Positions 41,783-50,114 of a stretch of DNA of 64,000 nucleotides are shown here, one piece after another. The stretch is taken from the NCBI RefSeq assembly GCF_027980145.1, contig NZ_JAMZNK010000026.1, forward strand, positions 1 to 64,000, read 5' to 3'. A program made the position numbers and the translations under genes. Numbering within the stretch: position 1 is the first letter of the stretch; each line of letters begins with the position of its first letter. This DNA is from Flavobacterium azizsancarii. Lineage in GTDB: Bacteria; Bacteroidota; Bacteroidia; Flavobacteriales; Flavobacteriaceae. The notes beneath the pieces are model-generated. The model made no database searches and was not told where the DNA came from. It was given only the letters and a program-made list of their open reading frames with translations.

Positions 41783-42682
41783 ATGACAAAAATCACCATA
41801 AAAGAAACTCAAAATCCAGCTATACTAAAGTTTGAATTTGAAGATTTCATTACAAAAAATCAAAACTTCGAATTTAAAAATATTGATGAAGCCGAGGCAT
41901 CACCATTAGCACAACAATTATTTTATCTTCCATTTGTAAAAACAGTCTATATCTCAGGAAATTTTATCGCTATCGAAAGATATAGTATTGTTGAATGGGA
42001 TGATGTAAAAGATGCTGTTGCTGAGCAAATTACTTCATTTGTAGATAAAGGCGGTGTTATTATAAAAGTGGATGAAAACCAACCTAAAAAACAACCTATT
42101 ACTGTTTACGGGGAAACAACACCAAATCCTGCTGCATTAAAATTTGTGGTTAGCAGAATGTTGACTAAAAATGCTATTGAATATAAAAACATAGATCAGA
42201 CTGCTTCTTCGCCATTGGCTAAGGAATTGTTTAAATTTCCTTATGTAAAAGAAGTTTTTATTGATGAGAACTATATTTCGGTAACTAAATATGACATCAA
42301 CGACTGGGATGAAATTACATTGGAAGTAAGAACTTTTATTAAGCAATTTATCGAAAACGGAGGAACTGTTTTGGATGAAAACTTAATCGAAGTGGCAACT
42401 AAAAATGATATTACTAAAGATGAAGCATTTGACAAACTAGATACTACATCGCAGCAAATCATTAATATTCTGGAAGAATATGTAAAACCGGCAGTTGCGG
42501 CTGATGGTGGAAATATTGCTTTTGACTCTTATAATGAAGATGACAAAACGGTAAAAGTAATTCTACAAGGTGCTTGCAGCGGTTGTCCGTCTTCTACTTT
42601 TACTTTAAAAAGCGGAATCGAAAATATGCTGAAAAGTATGTTAAACGATGAGGCTATTAAAGTGGAAGCTATAAATGCATAA
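41783..42682 (+). CDS. NifU family iron-sulfur scaffold with two Nfu N-terminal domains
   Basis: A 299-residue protein with two tandem Nfu_N domains (residues 1 to about 98, opening ETQNPAILKFEFED; and about 105-200, opening ETTPNPAALKFVVSR) followed by a NifU-like C-terminal domain with Cys265 and Cys268 in QGACSGCPSSTF, the cluster-binding CxxC. These proteins carry Fe-S clusters to target enzymes in the cytoplasm. Most Nfu proteins have a single N-domain, so the duplication is notable, though seen in other Bacteroidota. It has its own -7 box and terminator. Confidence 0.92.
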   Translation: MTKITIKETQNPAILKFEFEDFITKNQNFEFKNIDEAEASPLAQQLFYLPFVKTVYISGNFIAIERYSIVEWDDVKDAVAEQITSFVDKGGVIIKVDENQPKKQPITVYGETTPNPAALKFVVSRMLTKNAIEYKNIDQTASSPLAKELFKFPYVKEVFIDENYISVTKYDINDWDEITLEVRTFIKQFIENGGTVLDENLIEVATKNDITKDEAFDKLDTTSQQIINILEEYVKPAVAADGGNIAFDSYNEDDKTVKVILQGACSGCPSSTFTLKSGIENMLKSMLNDEAIKVEAINA

Positions 42683-42704
42683 AAATTTATTTTAGTAAAA
42701 TAGG

Positions 42705-42736
42705 AAAAGCGTTTGCCATTTGGCAGGCGCTTTTTT
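42705..42736 (+). terminator. Terminator of the NifU-family gene
   Basis: AGCGTTTGCC (42708-42717) pairs with GGCAGGCGCT (42722-42731) using two G-U pairs, followed by six T. Confidence 0.8.
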
Positions 42737-42833
42737 CGTTAAACGTATATCTGCCTAATTATCAATAAATTATTATCTCATTCTTATTATAAAAACAGTT
42801 AATATTGTATTCTAAACTAATCAATATAAAACC

Positions 42834-43241
42834 ATGGGATTATCTTCATTTTTTAAGAATTTATTTGGCACGGCCAAAGATTCTGCTTCTGATTTGGCAA
42901 CACAAGCCGAAACTACATTTGAACAAGTTAAGGAAGCTGCTACTCCTTACATCGAGAAGGCAGAAACTTTTGCAGAAGAAACTATCGCAAAAGTAAAAGA
43001 AGCTTCTGAACCAATTCTTGACAATGCATCAGAATATGCACATAATGCTAAAGAAATTGTAAGTGAATATGTCGAAAAAGCATCAGATTCATTAAGTGAT
43101 GTAATCGATTCTGTAAAAGAAAAGGCAAGTGAACTAACCAGTGATACTAAAGCAGTTGCTTCTGAAACGGTAGCTGATATTAGCGCAAAAACTGAAACTA
43201 CAGCTGACCAAATTATTGATCCTATCCCTGTTAAGGAATAG
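42834..43241 (+). CDS. Small Ala/Glu/Lys-rich amphipathic helical protein
   Basis: A 135-residue protein made almost entirely of amphipathic helix. After MGLSSFFKNLFGTAKDSASD come repeating 11-residue-like units of the form xxVKEAAxPxIEKA, ASEYAHNAKEIVSEYVEKA and SVKEKASELTSDTKA, rich in Ala, Glu, Lys and Ser. It resembles YtxH-like, apolipoprotein-like or LEA-type stress proteins that coat membranes or protect on desiccation. No exact family can be named. The hydrophobic N-terminal LSSFFKNLFG could dip into the membrane. It is a single gene ending 92 bp before the MscS gene, and a terminator lies between them. Confidence 0.72.
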   Translation: MGLSSFFKNLFGTAKDSASDLATQAETTFEQVKEAATPYIEKAETFAEETIAKVKEASEPILDNASEYAHNAKEIVSEYVEKASDSLSDVIDSVKEKASELTSDTKAVASETVADISAKTETTADQIIDPIPVKE

Positions 43242-43274
43242 AAGCTCATTTTTTCTTATAAAAATAAATAGTTC

Positions 43275-43282
43275 TATATTTG
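43275..43282 (+). promoter_or_regulatory. -7 box upstream of the MscS gene
   Basis: TATATTTG (43275-43282) matches TAnnTTTG. Transcription from it would run directly into the terminator hairpin at 43296-43321 before reaching the MscS start codon at 43334. Confidence 0.5.
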
Positions 43283-43295
43283 CAGTATTAATATG

Positions 43296-43321
43296 CCTTC
43301 TCCTTTGGGAAGGTTTTTTTT
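43296..43321 (+). terminator. Terminator-like hairpin in the MscS leader
   Basis: CCTTC (43296-43300) pairs with GAAGG (43309-43313), with two further inner pairs, and is followed by eight T. It is either the terminator of the small helical-protein gene or, since a -7 box lies before it, an attenuator for the MscS gene. Confidence 0.75.
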
Positions 43322-43333
43322 ATTCGAAAAAAC

Positions 43334-44146
43334 ATGAACATGAATCCTGATCAGGTTAGCAGCTACCTCACTAAATTTATTGACGTACTGGTGGATTATT
43401 CGCCTAAATTAATTTCGGCTTTTATTATTTTATTTGTTGGTATCTATGCCATCAGATTAATAAACAGAATTATCACGAAAGTGATGGTCAAAAGAAATTT
43501 AGATCCTACCTTAACAAGGTTTCTTTCGGACATCTTAATATGGGCACTCCGAATTTTATTATTTGTAACAGTTATTGACAAACTTGGAATCGGAACTTCC
43601 TCATTTGTTGCCATTTTAGGAGCAATGGGACTTGCGGTAGGTTTATCATTGCAGGGTTCCCTTTCTAATTTTGCCGGAGGAATGCTAATTATCGTTTTCA
43701 AACCTTTTAAAGTTGGAGATACGATCGAAGCCCAAGGTATTGCAGGAACAGTAGTAGAAATTCAGATCTTTGTTACCAAGATGCTTATGGGTAACAATCA
43801 AACCGTATTTGTGCCCAATGGCGCTTTATCAAACGGAACTATCATCAATTATTCTATGCAGGGAGAACGAAGAGCCGATTTTACATTTTCAGTTTCATAC
43901 GAATCTGATATCAAAAAAGCAAAAGAAGTCCTTCTGGGTGTTTTAAACAGTAATCCTAAAGTGCTTAAAAATCCGGCACCGGAAGTTTTTGTAAAAAACC
44001 TAACGGCAAATTCTGTTGATTTTGCAGTGCGCCCGTGGGCAAAAAAAGCAGATTACGGATCTGTCTTTTCTGATACTTTAGAAAATTGCAAAATAGCTTT
44101 AGACGAAGCCGGAATTTCATTTCAGCCGTTTACAATTGAAAAATAA
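43334..44146 (+). CDS. Small-conductance mechanosensitive channel (MscS family)
   Basis: A 270-residue inner-membrane channel that opens on osmotic downshock. Three transmembrane segments: about residues 17-42, 60-80 and 86-112. The third is the pore helix, with GAMGLAVGLSLQGSLSNFAGG, here the Gly/Ala-rich A-x-G-L-A-x-G-x-x-x-Q-x-x-x-x-N-x-x-x-G pattern. The cytoplasmic beta domain follows (FKVGDTIEAQGIAGTVVEI, VFVPNGALSNGTIINYS), then the alpha/beta domain. The size matches E. coli MscS (286). Convergent with tsaB, 7 bp apart. Confidence 0.95.
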   Translation: MNMNPDQVSSYLTKFIDVLVDYSPKLISAFIILFVGIYAIRLINRIITKVMVKRNLDPTLTRFLSDILIWALRILLFVTVIDKLGIGTSSFVAILGAMGLAVGLSLQGSLSNFAGGMLIIVFKPFKVGDTIEAQGIAGTVVEIQIFVTKMLMGNNQTVFVPNGALSNGTIINYSMQGERRADFTFSVSYESDIKKAKEVLLGVLNSNPKVLKNPAPEVFVKNLTANSVDFAVRPWAKKADYGSVFSDTLENCKIALDEAGISFQPFTIEK

Positions 44147-44153
44147 AATTGGA

Positions 44154-44828
44154 TTATTGTTTTTTTGATGGAGGTGCCATCATAAAATCTTTTAAATAAT
44201 AAGGTTCAAAATAAGCGACATCTACAGTGTCGCTTTTTTGGTATTTATTGTAACTGATTTTACTCATTGCAGCAGCAGAGGGATATTTGATTTCTTCTAA
44301 AAATACAAAGTTTTCTCTAGTTAAAACAGTTTTACATTTCTCAGCACAATCACCCACAAAATAGATTGTTTCGGTAAAATCCTTAAAAGAATCTTCTGTA
44401 ATAATTTCAGCCTCAATTGGTCTTTCAATTTCTAAATCTGCAGTAAAAATTTCACTATACACTTCCATTCTTCTTGCATCAATCATCGGAATAATTTTAC
44501 CTTCGGCAACATTTGCCTGAGAAGCTAATGTCTGCAAAGTATCAATTGCGATCAAAGGAATATTTAATGCATAACATAATCCTTTTGCTGCAGATACTCC
44601 AATACGTAAACCGGTGTAAGAACCCGGTCCCTGACTTACTGCAACAGCAACCAGATCCTGAACTGTAATTTCTGCCTCTGCAATTACTTCTTCAATAAAA
44701 ACATGCAATTTTTCAGCATGAGAATATCCTTCTTCGGCAATTTCTTTACATATAATTGTTTCTCCGTTTTTGGCAATGGACACGGAGCAATTTTTGGTAG
44801 CAGTTTCTATATTGAGAATAAAAGACAA
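44154..44828 (-). CDS. tsaB: tRNA threonylcarbamoyladenosine biosynthesis protein TsaB
   Basis: A 224-residue ASKHA-fold protein, partner of TsaD in making t6A37 of ANN-decoding tRNAs. Seen: NIETATKNCSVSIAKNG at the start, YSHAEKLHVFIEE near residue 35, and the conserved AVSQGPGSYTGLRIGVSAAKGLCYALNIP segment (key G-P-G-S-Y-T-G-L-R-I-G) around 65-95. It lacks the metal-binding histidines of TsaD, as expected for TsaB. It lies downstream of the export operon, separated by a large inverted repeat (44857-44902). Confidence 0.94.
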   Translation of the reverse strand: MSFILNIETATKNCSVSIAKNGETIICKEIAEEGYSHAEKLHVFIEEVIAEAEITVQDLVAVAVSQGPGSYTGLRIGVSAAKGLCYALNIPLIAIDTLQTLASQANVAEGKIIPMIDARRMEVYSEIFTADLEIERPIEAEIITEDSFKDFTETIYFVGDCAEKCKTVLTRENFVFLEEIKYPSAAAMSKISYNKYQKSDTVDVAYFEPYYLKDFMMAPPSKKQ

Positions 44829-44856
44829 AGTATTTATTTTTTTTAATTAATTATTT

Positions 44857-44902
44857 GTATCATCCTAAGTGTTCCATAATCTCGGAACTCTTAGGATGAT
44901 AC
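44857..44902. repeat. 46-bp near-perfect inverted repeat
   Basis: GTATCATCCTAAG (44857-44869) and CTTAGGATGATAC (44890-44902) are perfect complements, with an inner TTCC/GGAA pair. It lies between the last export gene and tsaB. There is no immediate T-run on the minus strand, so it may be a processing site or a dispersed repeat rather than a classical terminator. Confidence 0.85.
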
Positions 44903-44923
44903 TATCTTAAAGATATTTTTTAT

Positions 44924-46216
44924 TTATTTCTTAGGTAAATCTGCTTTTCTAAGCTTCACTTTATCGCCGGAATTCAGTTCTTTAGAAACTGTTGTATAAG
45001 GTCCGGTAATCACGACATCTCCAGGTTTTAATCCTGACATCACTTCAATATTGGTATCATCCTGAATACCTGTCTTAATGATTCTAATTTTAGCCTTATC
45101 ACCTTCTTTTACAAAAACACACTCAAATTTCTTATCGCTTTTGGGTGTTACTTTTTTATCATCGCTTGGTTCTTCAATCTTAACATTCTTCACAGCGGTG
45201 GTATCAGATTTTACAACAACGGCACTAATAGGCACTGCCAGAACATTATCTTTTGTTTTTGTAATAATATCAACAGTTGCTGTCATCCCAGGCCTAAAAG
45301 GCGAATATGTATCAGGTTTACCTTCTAATAAATCCTGATATGATTCTTTTAAAATACGAACTTTAACTTTAAAATTGGTTACCTGATCTGATGTCAGGGT
45401 TGTACTTGCTGAGTTCGAAATACTGGTTACAGTACCTTTAAACTTCTTTTTTAAATAGGCATCAACTTCGACATTTGCTTCATCACCAATTTTAACTTTT
45501 ACAATATCATTTTCGTTAACATCAACTTCAACTTCCATGTTGTTTAGGTTCGCTACTCTTAAAAGCTCTGTTCCTGCCATTTGTTGCGTTCCTAAAACGC
45601 GCTCTCCTAATTCTACATTTAATACTGAAATTGTTCCATCAGCAGGTGCATAAATTAAGGTACGTCCTAAATTATCTTTTGCTTCAGTAACAGATGCCGA
45701 AGCACTTTGAACATTAAAATAAGCATTTTGTTTTGTCGCTTTTGCTACTTCATAAGTAGAAATTGCTTTATCCCAATCTGATTTTGAGATTACGCCTTTA
45801 TCGTATAATGTTTTATTACGCTCATAACTTGCTTTCGCTTCCTTGTAACTAGCCTCAGACTGTGTCAAACCAGCTTTGGTTCCTGATAAATTAGCAAGAG
45901 ATCTGTCTAAACCTGAAGTATACAAATCCGGGTTTATTTTAACCAGCAAATCACCTTTTTTAACCACCTGGCCTTCTTTTACATTCAAGGCAATAATTTC
46001 GCCTGAAACCATAGAAGAAAGTTTTACTTCGATTTCAGGTTGAATTTTTCCTGTTGCAGAAACGGTCTCCACAATAGTTGAAGCTATTACTTTCGATACT
46101 TCTACTTCTTTCCCTTCATCTTTATTTCCTATTACACCTGCTTTCGAAAGACTAACTAATGCTATAATAAGAACTAAAGCACCACCAAGTAAGAAATAAA
46201 TTGTTTTTTTTGACAT
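44924..46216 (-). CDS. Periplasmic adaptor subunit of an efflux system (second copy)
   Basis: A 430-residue membrane-fusion protein (HlyD/AcrA/MacA type). An N-terminal membrane anchor (about 5-25) is followed by the lipoyl half (VSATGKIQPEIEVKLSSMVSGEI, LNVKEGQVVKKGDLLVKINP), a coiled-coil hairpin (about 85-165), the second lipoyl half (IYAPADGTISVLNVELGERV) and beta-barrel plus membrane-proximal domains. It is longer than the other adaptor in the operon (47689, 371 residues), with a Lys/Asp-rich insert near residue 345. It is the last gene of the six-gene run, 6 bp after the TolC-like gene. Confidence 0.92.
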   Translation of the reverse strand: MSKKTIYFLLGGALVLIIALVSLSKAGVIGNKDEGKEVEVSKVIASTIVETVSATGKIQPEIEVKLSSMVSGEIIALNVKEGQVVKKGDLLVKINPDLYTSGLDRSLANLSGTKAGLTQSEASYKEAKASYERNKTLYDKGVISKSDWDKAISTYEVAKATKQNAYFNVQSASASVTEAKDNLGRTLIYAPADGTISVLNVELGERVLGTQQMAGTELLRVANLNNMEVEVDVNENDIVKVKIGDEANVEVDAYLKKKFKGTVTSISNSASTTLTSDQVTNFKVKVRILKESYQDLLEGKPDTYSPFRPGMTATVDIITKTKDNVLAVPISAVVVKSDTTAVKNVKIEEPSDDKKVTPKSDKKFECVFVKEGDKAKIRIIKTGIQDDTNIEVMSGLKPGDVVITGPYTTVSKELNSGDKVKLRKADLPKK

Positions 46217-46222
46217 AATAAA

Positions 46223-47608
46223 TTATTTTGTGATAATTGGGACAATTGGAATTCCAAAATAGAATTCAAGTATTTTTATTTTAAACATGTAATCGTATTT
46301 TGTTCTGATAACATCTGACTGTGCATTGGTTAACAATGTCTGAGCTTGTGTAAAATCGAATGAATTCATCAAACCTACATCGTACTTTTCTTTTGCATAG
46401 TTGTAAGCTTGTTGTCTTGCTTCTAAAGTTACAGTTGATGATTCGTAAGTATTCAATGCTCCTTTTGCATCTGTAAAAGCAGTGTAAACGTTACGTTGCA
46501 AATCTAAACTTTTTTGTTCTAAATCTATTTTAGATTTATCTAAACTTACCTTGTTTCTTTCTACATTATTTCTAACTGAAAAGCCATTAAAAATAGGAAC
46601 ATTTAGCTGAAAACCAAAATTGTGTCCTTTGTTATCACTAAACTGATCTAAAACAGAATGTGGTCCTGCATAAACTGGGTTTCCACTCCCATCAGTTCCG
46701 ATAAGTCTATCGCTGTAACTTGCACTTGTACTAAATTGATAAAAACCCCTAAGTGTTGGCTGAAAAGCACCTTTTGCAATAGCAACACTTTTCTCTGCAA
46801 TTTCAAGATTCGTTTGTGCCAGCTTCAATTCTGTTCTTATTTCTTTTGCCTTATTGTAAATATCAGTTGGAGTTTGTGCCAGAATATTATTTTCATCCTT
46901 GGCAGTTGTATCATCTACAACATCAAAATCCGTAAACTCTTTTAATTGTAAAAGCTGTGCCAAACTTAATTTAGAAATTAACAAACTGTTTTCAGCAATA
47001 ATTATACCTTGTTGATCAGTAGCTTCAGTAGCTTTCAAATCATATAGATCACCACGCGGAATTGTTCCTGCATTCACCATTTCCTGAGAACGTGCCAAAC
47101 GTTTCTGATCAATCAATAATTGTTCTTTTTTTACTTTTAAGTTTTCTTTATTAAAAAGGATTTCCAAAAATGCATTGGCCACATTTAGCGAAATATCTTC
47201 CTGCATTTTCAGCAATTGATATTGCGATGCTATAATAGAAAGTTTTGCTCTTCTATAAGTGTTTTGATTTTGCAAACCTTTGTAAATATCAATACCTGCA
47301 TTAGCTCCTAATGAAGAATATTGTGTCGTTTGAGTGGTAGCAATATTGGTCACGGGATTAACGTTCAAACCAATATTCCAGGAATGAGAAGCAGTTCCGC
47401 TTACTGCTGGAAGAAAACTTCCCAATGCTCCTTTTTTATCAATCGCAGCATTTTTAACATCTAACTCTGATAATTTTATAGTAATATTATTATCTAATGC
47501 ATAACGCACACATTCCTCTAATGTCCATTTTTTCGATTGTACCTGAGCTGATAAACCAAGCCCAAACAAGAGGGCAAAAACAAGACTATTATATTTATTT
47601 ATTTTCAT
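46223..47608 (-). CDS. TolC family outer-membrane efflux protein
   Basis: A 461-residue outer-membrane channel. The N-terminus MKINKYNSLVFALLFGLGLSAQ is a signal peptide. Two OEP repeats follow, with WTLEECVRYALDNNITIKLSE at the start of the first (typical L-x-E-x-x-x-x-A-L-x-x-N) and long helical hairpins, ending ILEFYFGIPIVPI. It joins the inner-membrane ABC parts and the adaptors to the outside. It lies between the two adaptor genes in one transcriptional run, so both adaptors may dock on it. Confidence 0.93.
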   Translation of the reverse strand: MKINKYNSLVFALLFGLGLSAQVQSKKWTLEECVRYALDNNITIKLSELDVKNAAIDKKGALGSFLPAVSGTASHSWNIGLNVNPVTNIATTQTTQYSSLGANAGIDIYKGLQNQNTYRRAKLSIIASQYQLLKMQEDISLNVANAFLEILFNKENLKVKKEQLLIDQKRLARSQEMVNAGTIPRGDLYDLKATEATDQQGIIIAENSLLISKLSLAQLLQLKEFTDFDVVDDTTAKDENNILAQTPTDIYNKAKEIRTELKLAQTNLEIAEKSVAIAKGAFQPTLRGFYQFSTSASYSDRLIGTDGSGNPVYAGPHSVLDQFSDNKGHNFGFQLNVPIFNGFSVRNNVERNKVSLDKSKIDLEQKSLDLQRNVYTAFTDAKGALNTYESSTVTLEARQQAYNYAKEKYDVGLMNSFDFTQAQTLLTNAQSDVIRTKYDYMFKIKILEFYFGIPIVPIITK

Positions 47609-47688
47609 ATATTTTGAATGAAAGCATAGCAGAAGATGCTACGCAAATTTAACATTTTAAACCCCAAAAACTCTTTTATACTTTCAAA

Positions 47689-48804
47689 TTATTTTTTCTC
47701 TCCTTCATTAATCAATCCCTGATTCCAGATCTTAATTTTATCCGAAGATGTAATTCCGCTTTTAACCTGAACATAAATTCCGTCGCTAACACCTAAAACT
47801 AAATCTCTTCTTTGAAATTTCTTCGAAGCGGTTTCAATTTCAACATATGGCTTTTGAGTTTTTTTATCAAATTGAACTAATGATTCTTTTATTGCTAAAA
47901 CCTTATCCGCTTTCTCTAAAATAATAGAAGCATTTGCACTCAAACCGGCTCTGATAAAAGTTGCGTCTCTATTTTCTAATTTGGCTTTTATTTCAAACTG
48001 AATAGCACCATTTTCTACTACTCCTTTTGGAGCTATATCAGTCAAAACTGCTTCGAACTTTTTATTTTCGATCGCTCCAACTGTAATCTCAATTGGCATT
48101 TTTTCTTTGATTTTACCTACTTCAGATTCATCAATTTTTCCAATAAAAATCATTCTTCCAACATCTGCAACACTTGCAATTGTAGTTCCTTCATTAAAGT
48201 TATTACTTTCAATAACCTGATTTCCTACTTTTACAGGAACTGCTAAAACCATTCCTGTTACTGTAGAACGAATTAAGGTATTTGCATAATTTCCCAGTGA
48301 GGTTGTTGTACCTGTTTTTACGATATCTAAACTTTGTTTCGCAGCCAGATAGTTTTGTTTTGCCTGTGTATAAGACAATTGGGCTGCATCAAAATCATTT
48401 GCAGAAATTACATCTTTATCAAATAAGGTTTTTTGTCTTTTGTAGATTTTTTCCTGATTGTCTAAAGCAATTTTAGCCGTTTGTACCTGATTTTGTGTAC
48501 TGCTTACATTAGACACATTAGCCACAACTCTAATTTTGGCAATCATATCGCCAGCTTTGATTTTTTCTCCTGCTTTGATATACACTTCTTCGATAATACC
48601 TGAGATATTAGGTTTGATGAGAACTTCTTCATCAGGCTGAATGTTTCCGGTTGCAATTGCCGTTTTTACGATCGTTTTAACCTCTGCTTTTTCAGTTTGA
48701 AAAACAATTGGAGATTGTTGATTTTTAGCGTACAAATAATATAGTGCGCCAAAGAAAACTATAGCAATGAAGATTAAAATGGTTACGGTTACTCCTTTTT
48801 TCAT
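47689..48804 (-). CDS. Periplasmic adaptor subunit of an efflux system (first copy)
   Basis: A 371-residue MacA-type membrane-fusion protein: N-terminal membrane segment (about 7-26), lipoyl half IATGNIQPDEEVLIKPNISGII with VYIKAGEKIKAGDMIAKI, coiled-coil hairpin about 85-160, second lipoyl half LIRSTVTGMVLAVPVKVGNQVI, then beta-barrel. It follows the two permease genes by 39 bp and precedes the TolC gene. With the MacB-like permeases and ATPase it forms a standard MacAB-TolC arrangement; the second adaptor at 44924 is extra. Confidence 0.92.
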   Translation of the reverse strand: MKKGVTVTILIFIAIVFFGALYYLYAKNQQSPIVFQTEKAEVKTIVKTAIATGNIQPDEEVLIKPNISGIIEEVYIKAGEKIKAGDMIAKIRVVANVSNVSSTQNQVQTAKIALDNQEKIYKRQKTLFDKDVISANDFDAAQLSYTQAKQNYLAAKQSLDIVKTGTTTSLGNYANTLIRSTVTGMVLAVPVKVGNQVIESNNFNEGTTIASVADVGRMIFIGKIDESEVGKIKEKMPIEITVGAIENKKFEAVLTDIAPKGVVENGAIQFEIKAKLENRDATFIRAGLSANASIILEKADKVLAIKESLVQFDKKTQKPYVEIETASKKFQRRDLVLGVSDGIYVQVKSGITSSDKIKIWNQGLINEGEKK

Positions 48805-48843
48805 TTTGTTTTTGGTTTAATCGATTATATTTTGATTGATAAT

Positions 48844-50112
48844 TTATTCTGTTCGTAAAGCATCTACGGGCTTTACATTAATTGCGGTCTGTGCCGGAAT
48901 AAATCCTGCCAGCAAACCAGACCCTACTAATATTAATAATGCAACAAATACTACTCTTAAATCTACGCTTGGGTTAGCAAACATGGTATTATTTCCTGCA
49001 GGCATTGAATCTAAGAACATATTCAGGACAGCTACAACTCCAGTTGCTACAGCAACACCAAACATTCCTGAGATAATAGTCAAAAAAATAGATTCAGATA
49101 AAATCTGACCACGAATTGCTCCGGGGGTAGCTCCTAATGCTCTGCGGATTCCGATTTCTTTGGTACGTTCTTTAACTACAATCAGCATAATATTGGAGAT
49201 TCCGATTACACCAGAAATCAAAACTAAAGATCCTACAAAATAAGCAATGAAATTTAAGATATCAAACAAACTTTGTACTTTTCCAAATTGTTCGTACATA
49301 TCATAATTTCCAATAGCACGATCGTCCTTTGGATGTATGGAATGAAGCACTTTCATCTGATCTAAAATTTTTGGTTTCAAATCTGTAATCGAAACTTCAT
49401 CTATGGCTGTAAGAGCCATCCAGCCTACTTTGTCTCCATAATTAAAAGCTTGCTGAAAAGTAGTAAAGGGCACAAATATATTCTTTTGCTCTTCCTCTGC
49501 ATTCCCACCGGTTTGTTTAGAATTATAAACTCCCACAACCATAAAATTGATTCCGTTAATTTTTATATAAGTGCCAACAGCTTCTTCTTCTTTTCCATAA
49601 AGGTCACTGATAACCCCTTTTCCAATCACCGCTACTTTTCGTCTTTCGAGAATATCCTGTTGATTTACAAAACGTCCTTTTATAATATCCATTGGCTGTT
49701 GCTTGATCAGTTCAGGGTAATCCCCATAAACAGCAAAGGCAGATGTTTTTGTACCACGTACCACATTATTGGTTCCGCTATTAGAATTTCCCAATTGGTT
49801 TCTTGGCGAAACATATAATAAATCCGGAAAAGCAGCTCTCAAGGCCGCAACATCACTATTTCTAAAATCATAACGGCGTGTTTTAGGCAAACCTTTATAT
49901 GCTTTTGATGTGGTCTGACTCCACATAAACATTGTATTAGTTGCTATTCCGTCAAAATCTTTTTTCACTCCATTCTCAAGCCCTTTTCCCACAGCAAGTA
50001 ATATTACCAGAATAAAAATTCCCCAAAATACTCCAAATGCAGTTAGGACCGTTCTGAATACGTTGGCTGTTAAAGCCTCTAAAATCTCGTCCCAATTATC
50101 TTTCTTAAACAT
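48844..50112 (-). CDS. ABC transporter permease (MacB-like), second copy
   Basis: A 422-residue permease with one N-terminal transmembrane helix (about 20-42), a large periplasmic MacB core domain (about 45-275), and an FtsX-type C-terminal domain with three helices (about 292-315, 340-370, 390-412). The segment SNIMLIVVKERTKEIGIRRALGA is the FtsX hallmark (key E-R-T-K-E-I-G-I-R-R/K-A-L-G). It has no fused ATPase; the separate ATP-binding gene is at 51352. It is paralogous to the 50115-51359 gene and starts 2 bp after it ends, so the two probably form a heterodimer. Confidence 0.92.
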   Translation of the reverse strand: MFKKDNWDEILEALTANVFRTVLTAFGVFWGIFILVILLAVGKGLENGVKKDFDGIATNTMFMWSQTTSKAYKGLPKTRRYDFRNSDVAALRAAFPDLLYVSPRNQLGNSNSGTNNVVRGTKTSAFAVYGDYPELIKQQPMDIIKGRFVNQQDILERRKVAVIGKGVISDLYGKEEEAVGTYIKINGINFMVVGVYNSKQTGGNAEEEQKNIFVPFTTFQQAFNYGDKVGWMALTAIDEVSITDLKPKILDQMKVLHSIHPKDDRAIGNYDMYEQFGKVQSLFDILNFIAYFVGSLVLISGVIGISNIMLIVVKERTKEIGIRRALGATPGAIRGQILSESIFLTIISGMFGVAVATGVVAVLNMFLDSMPAGNNTMFANPSVDLRVVFVALLILVGSGLLAGFIPAQTAINVKPVDALRTE

Positions 50113-50114
50113 AA

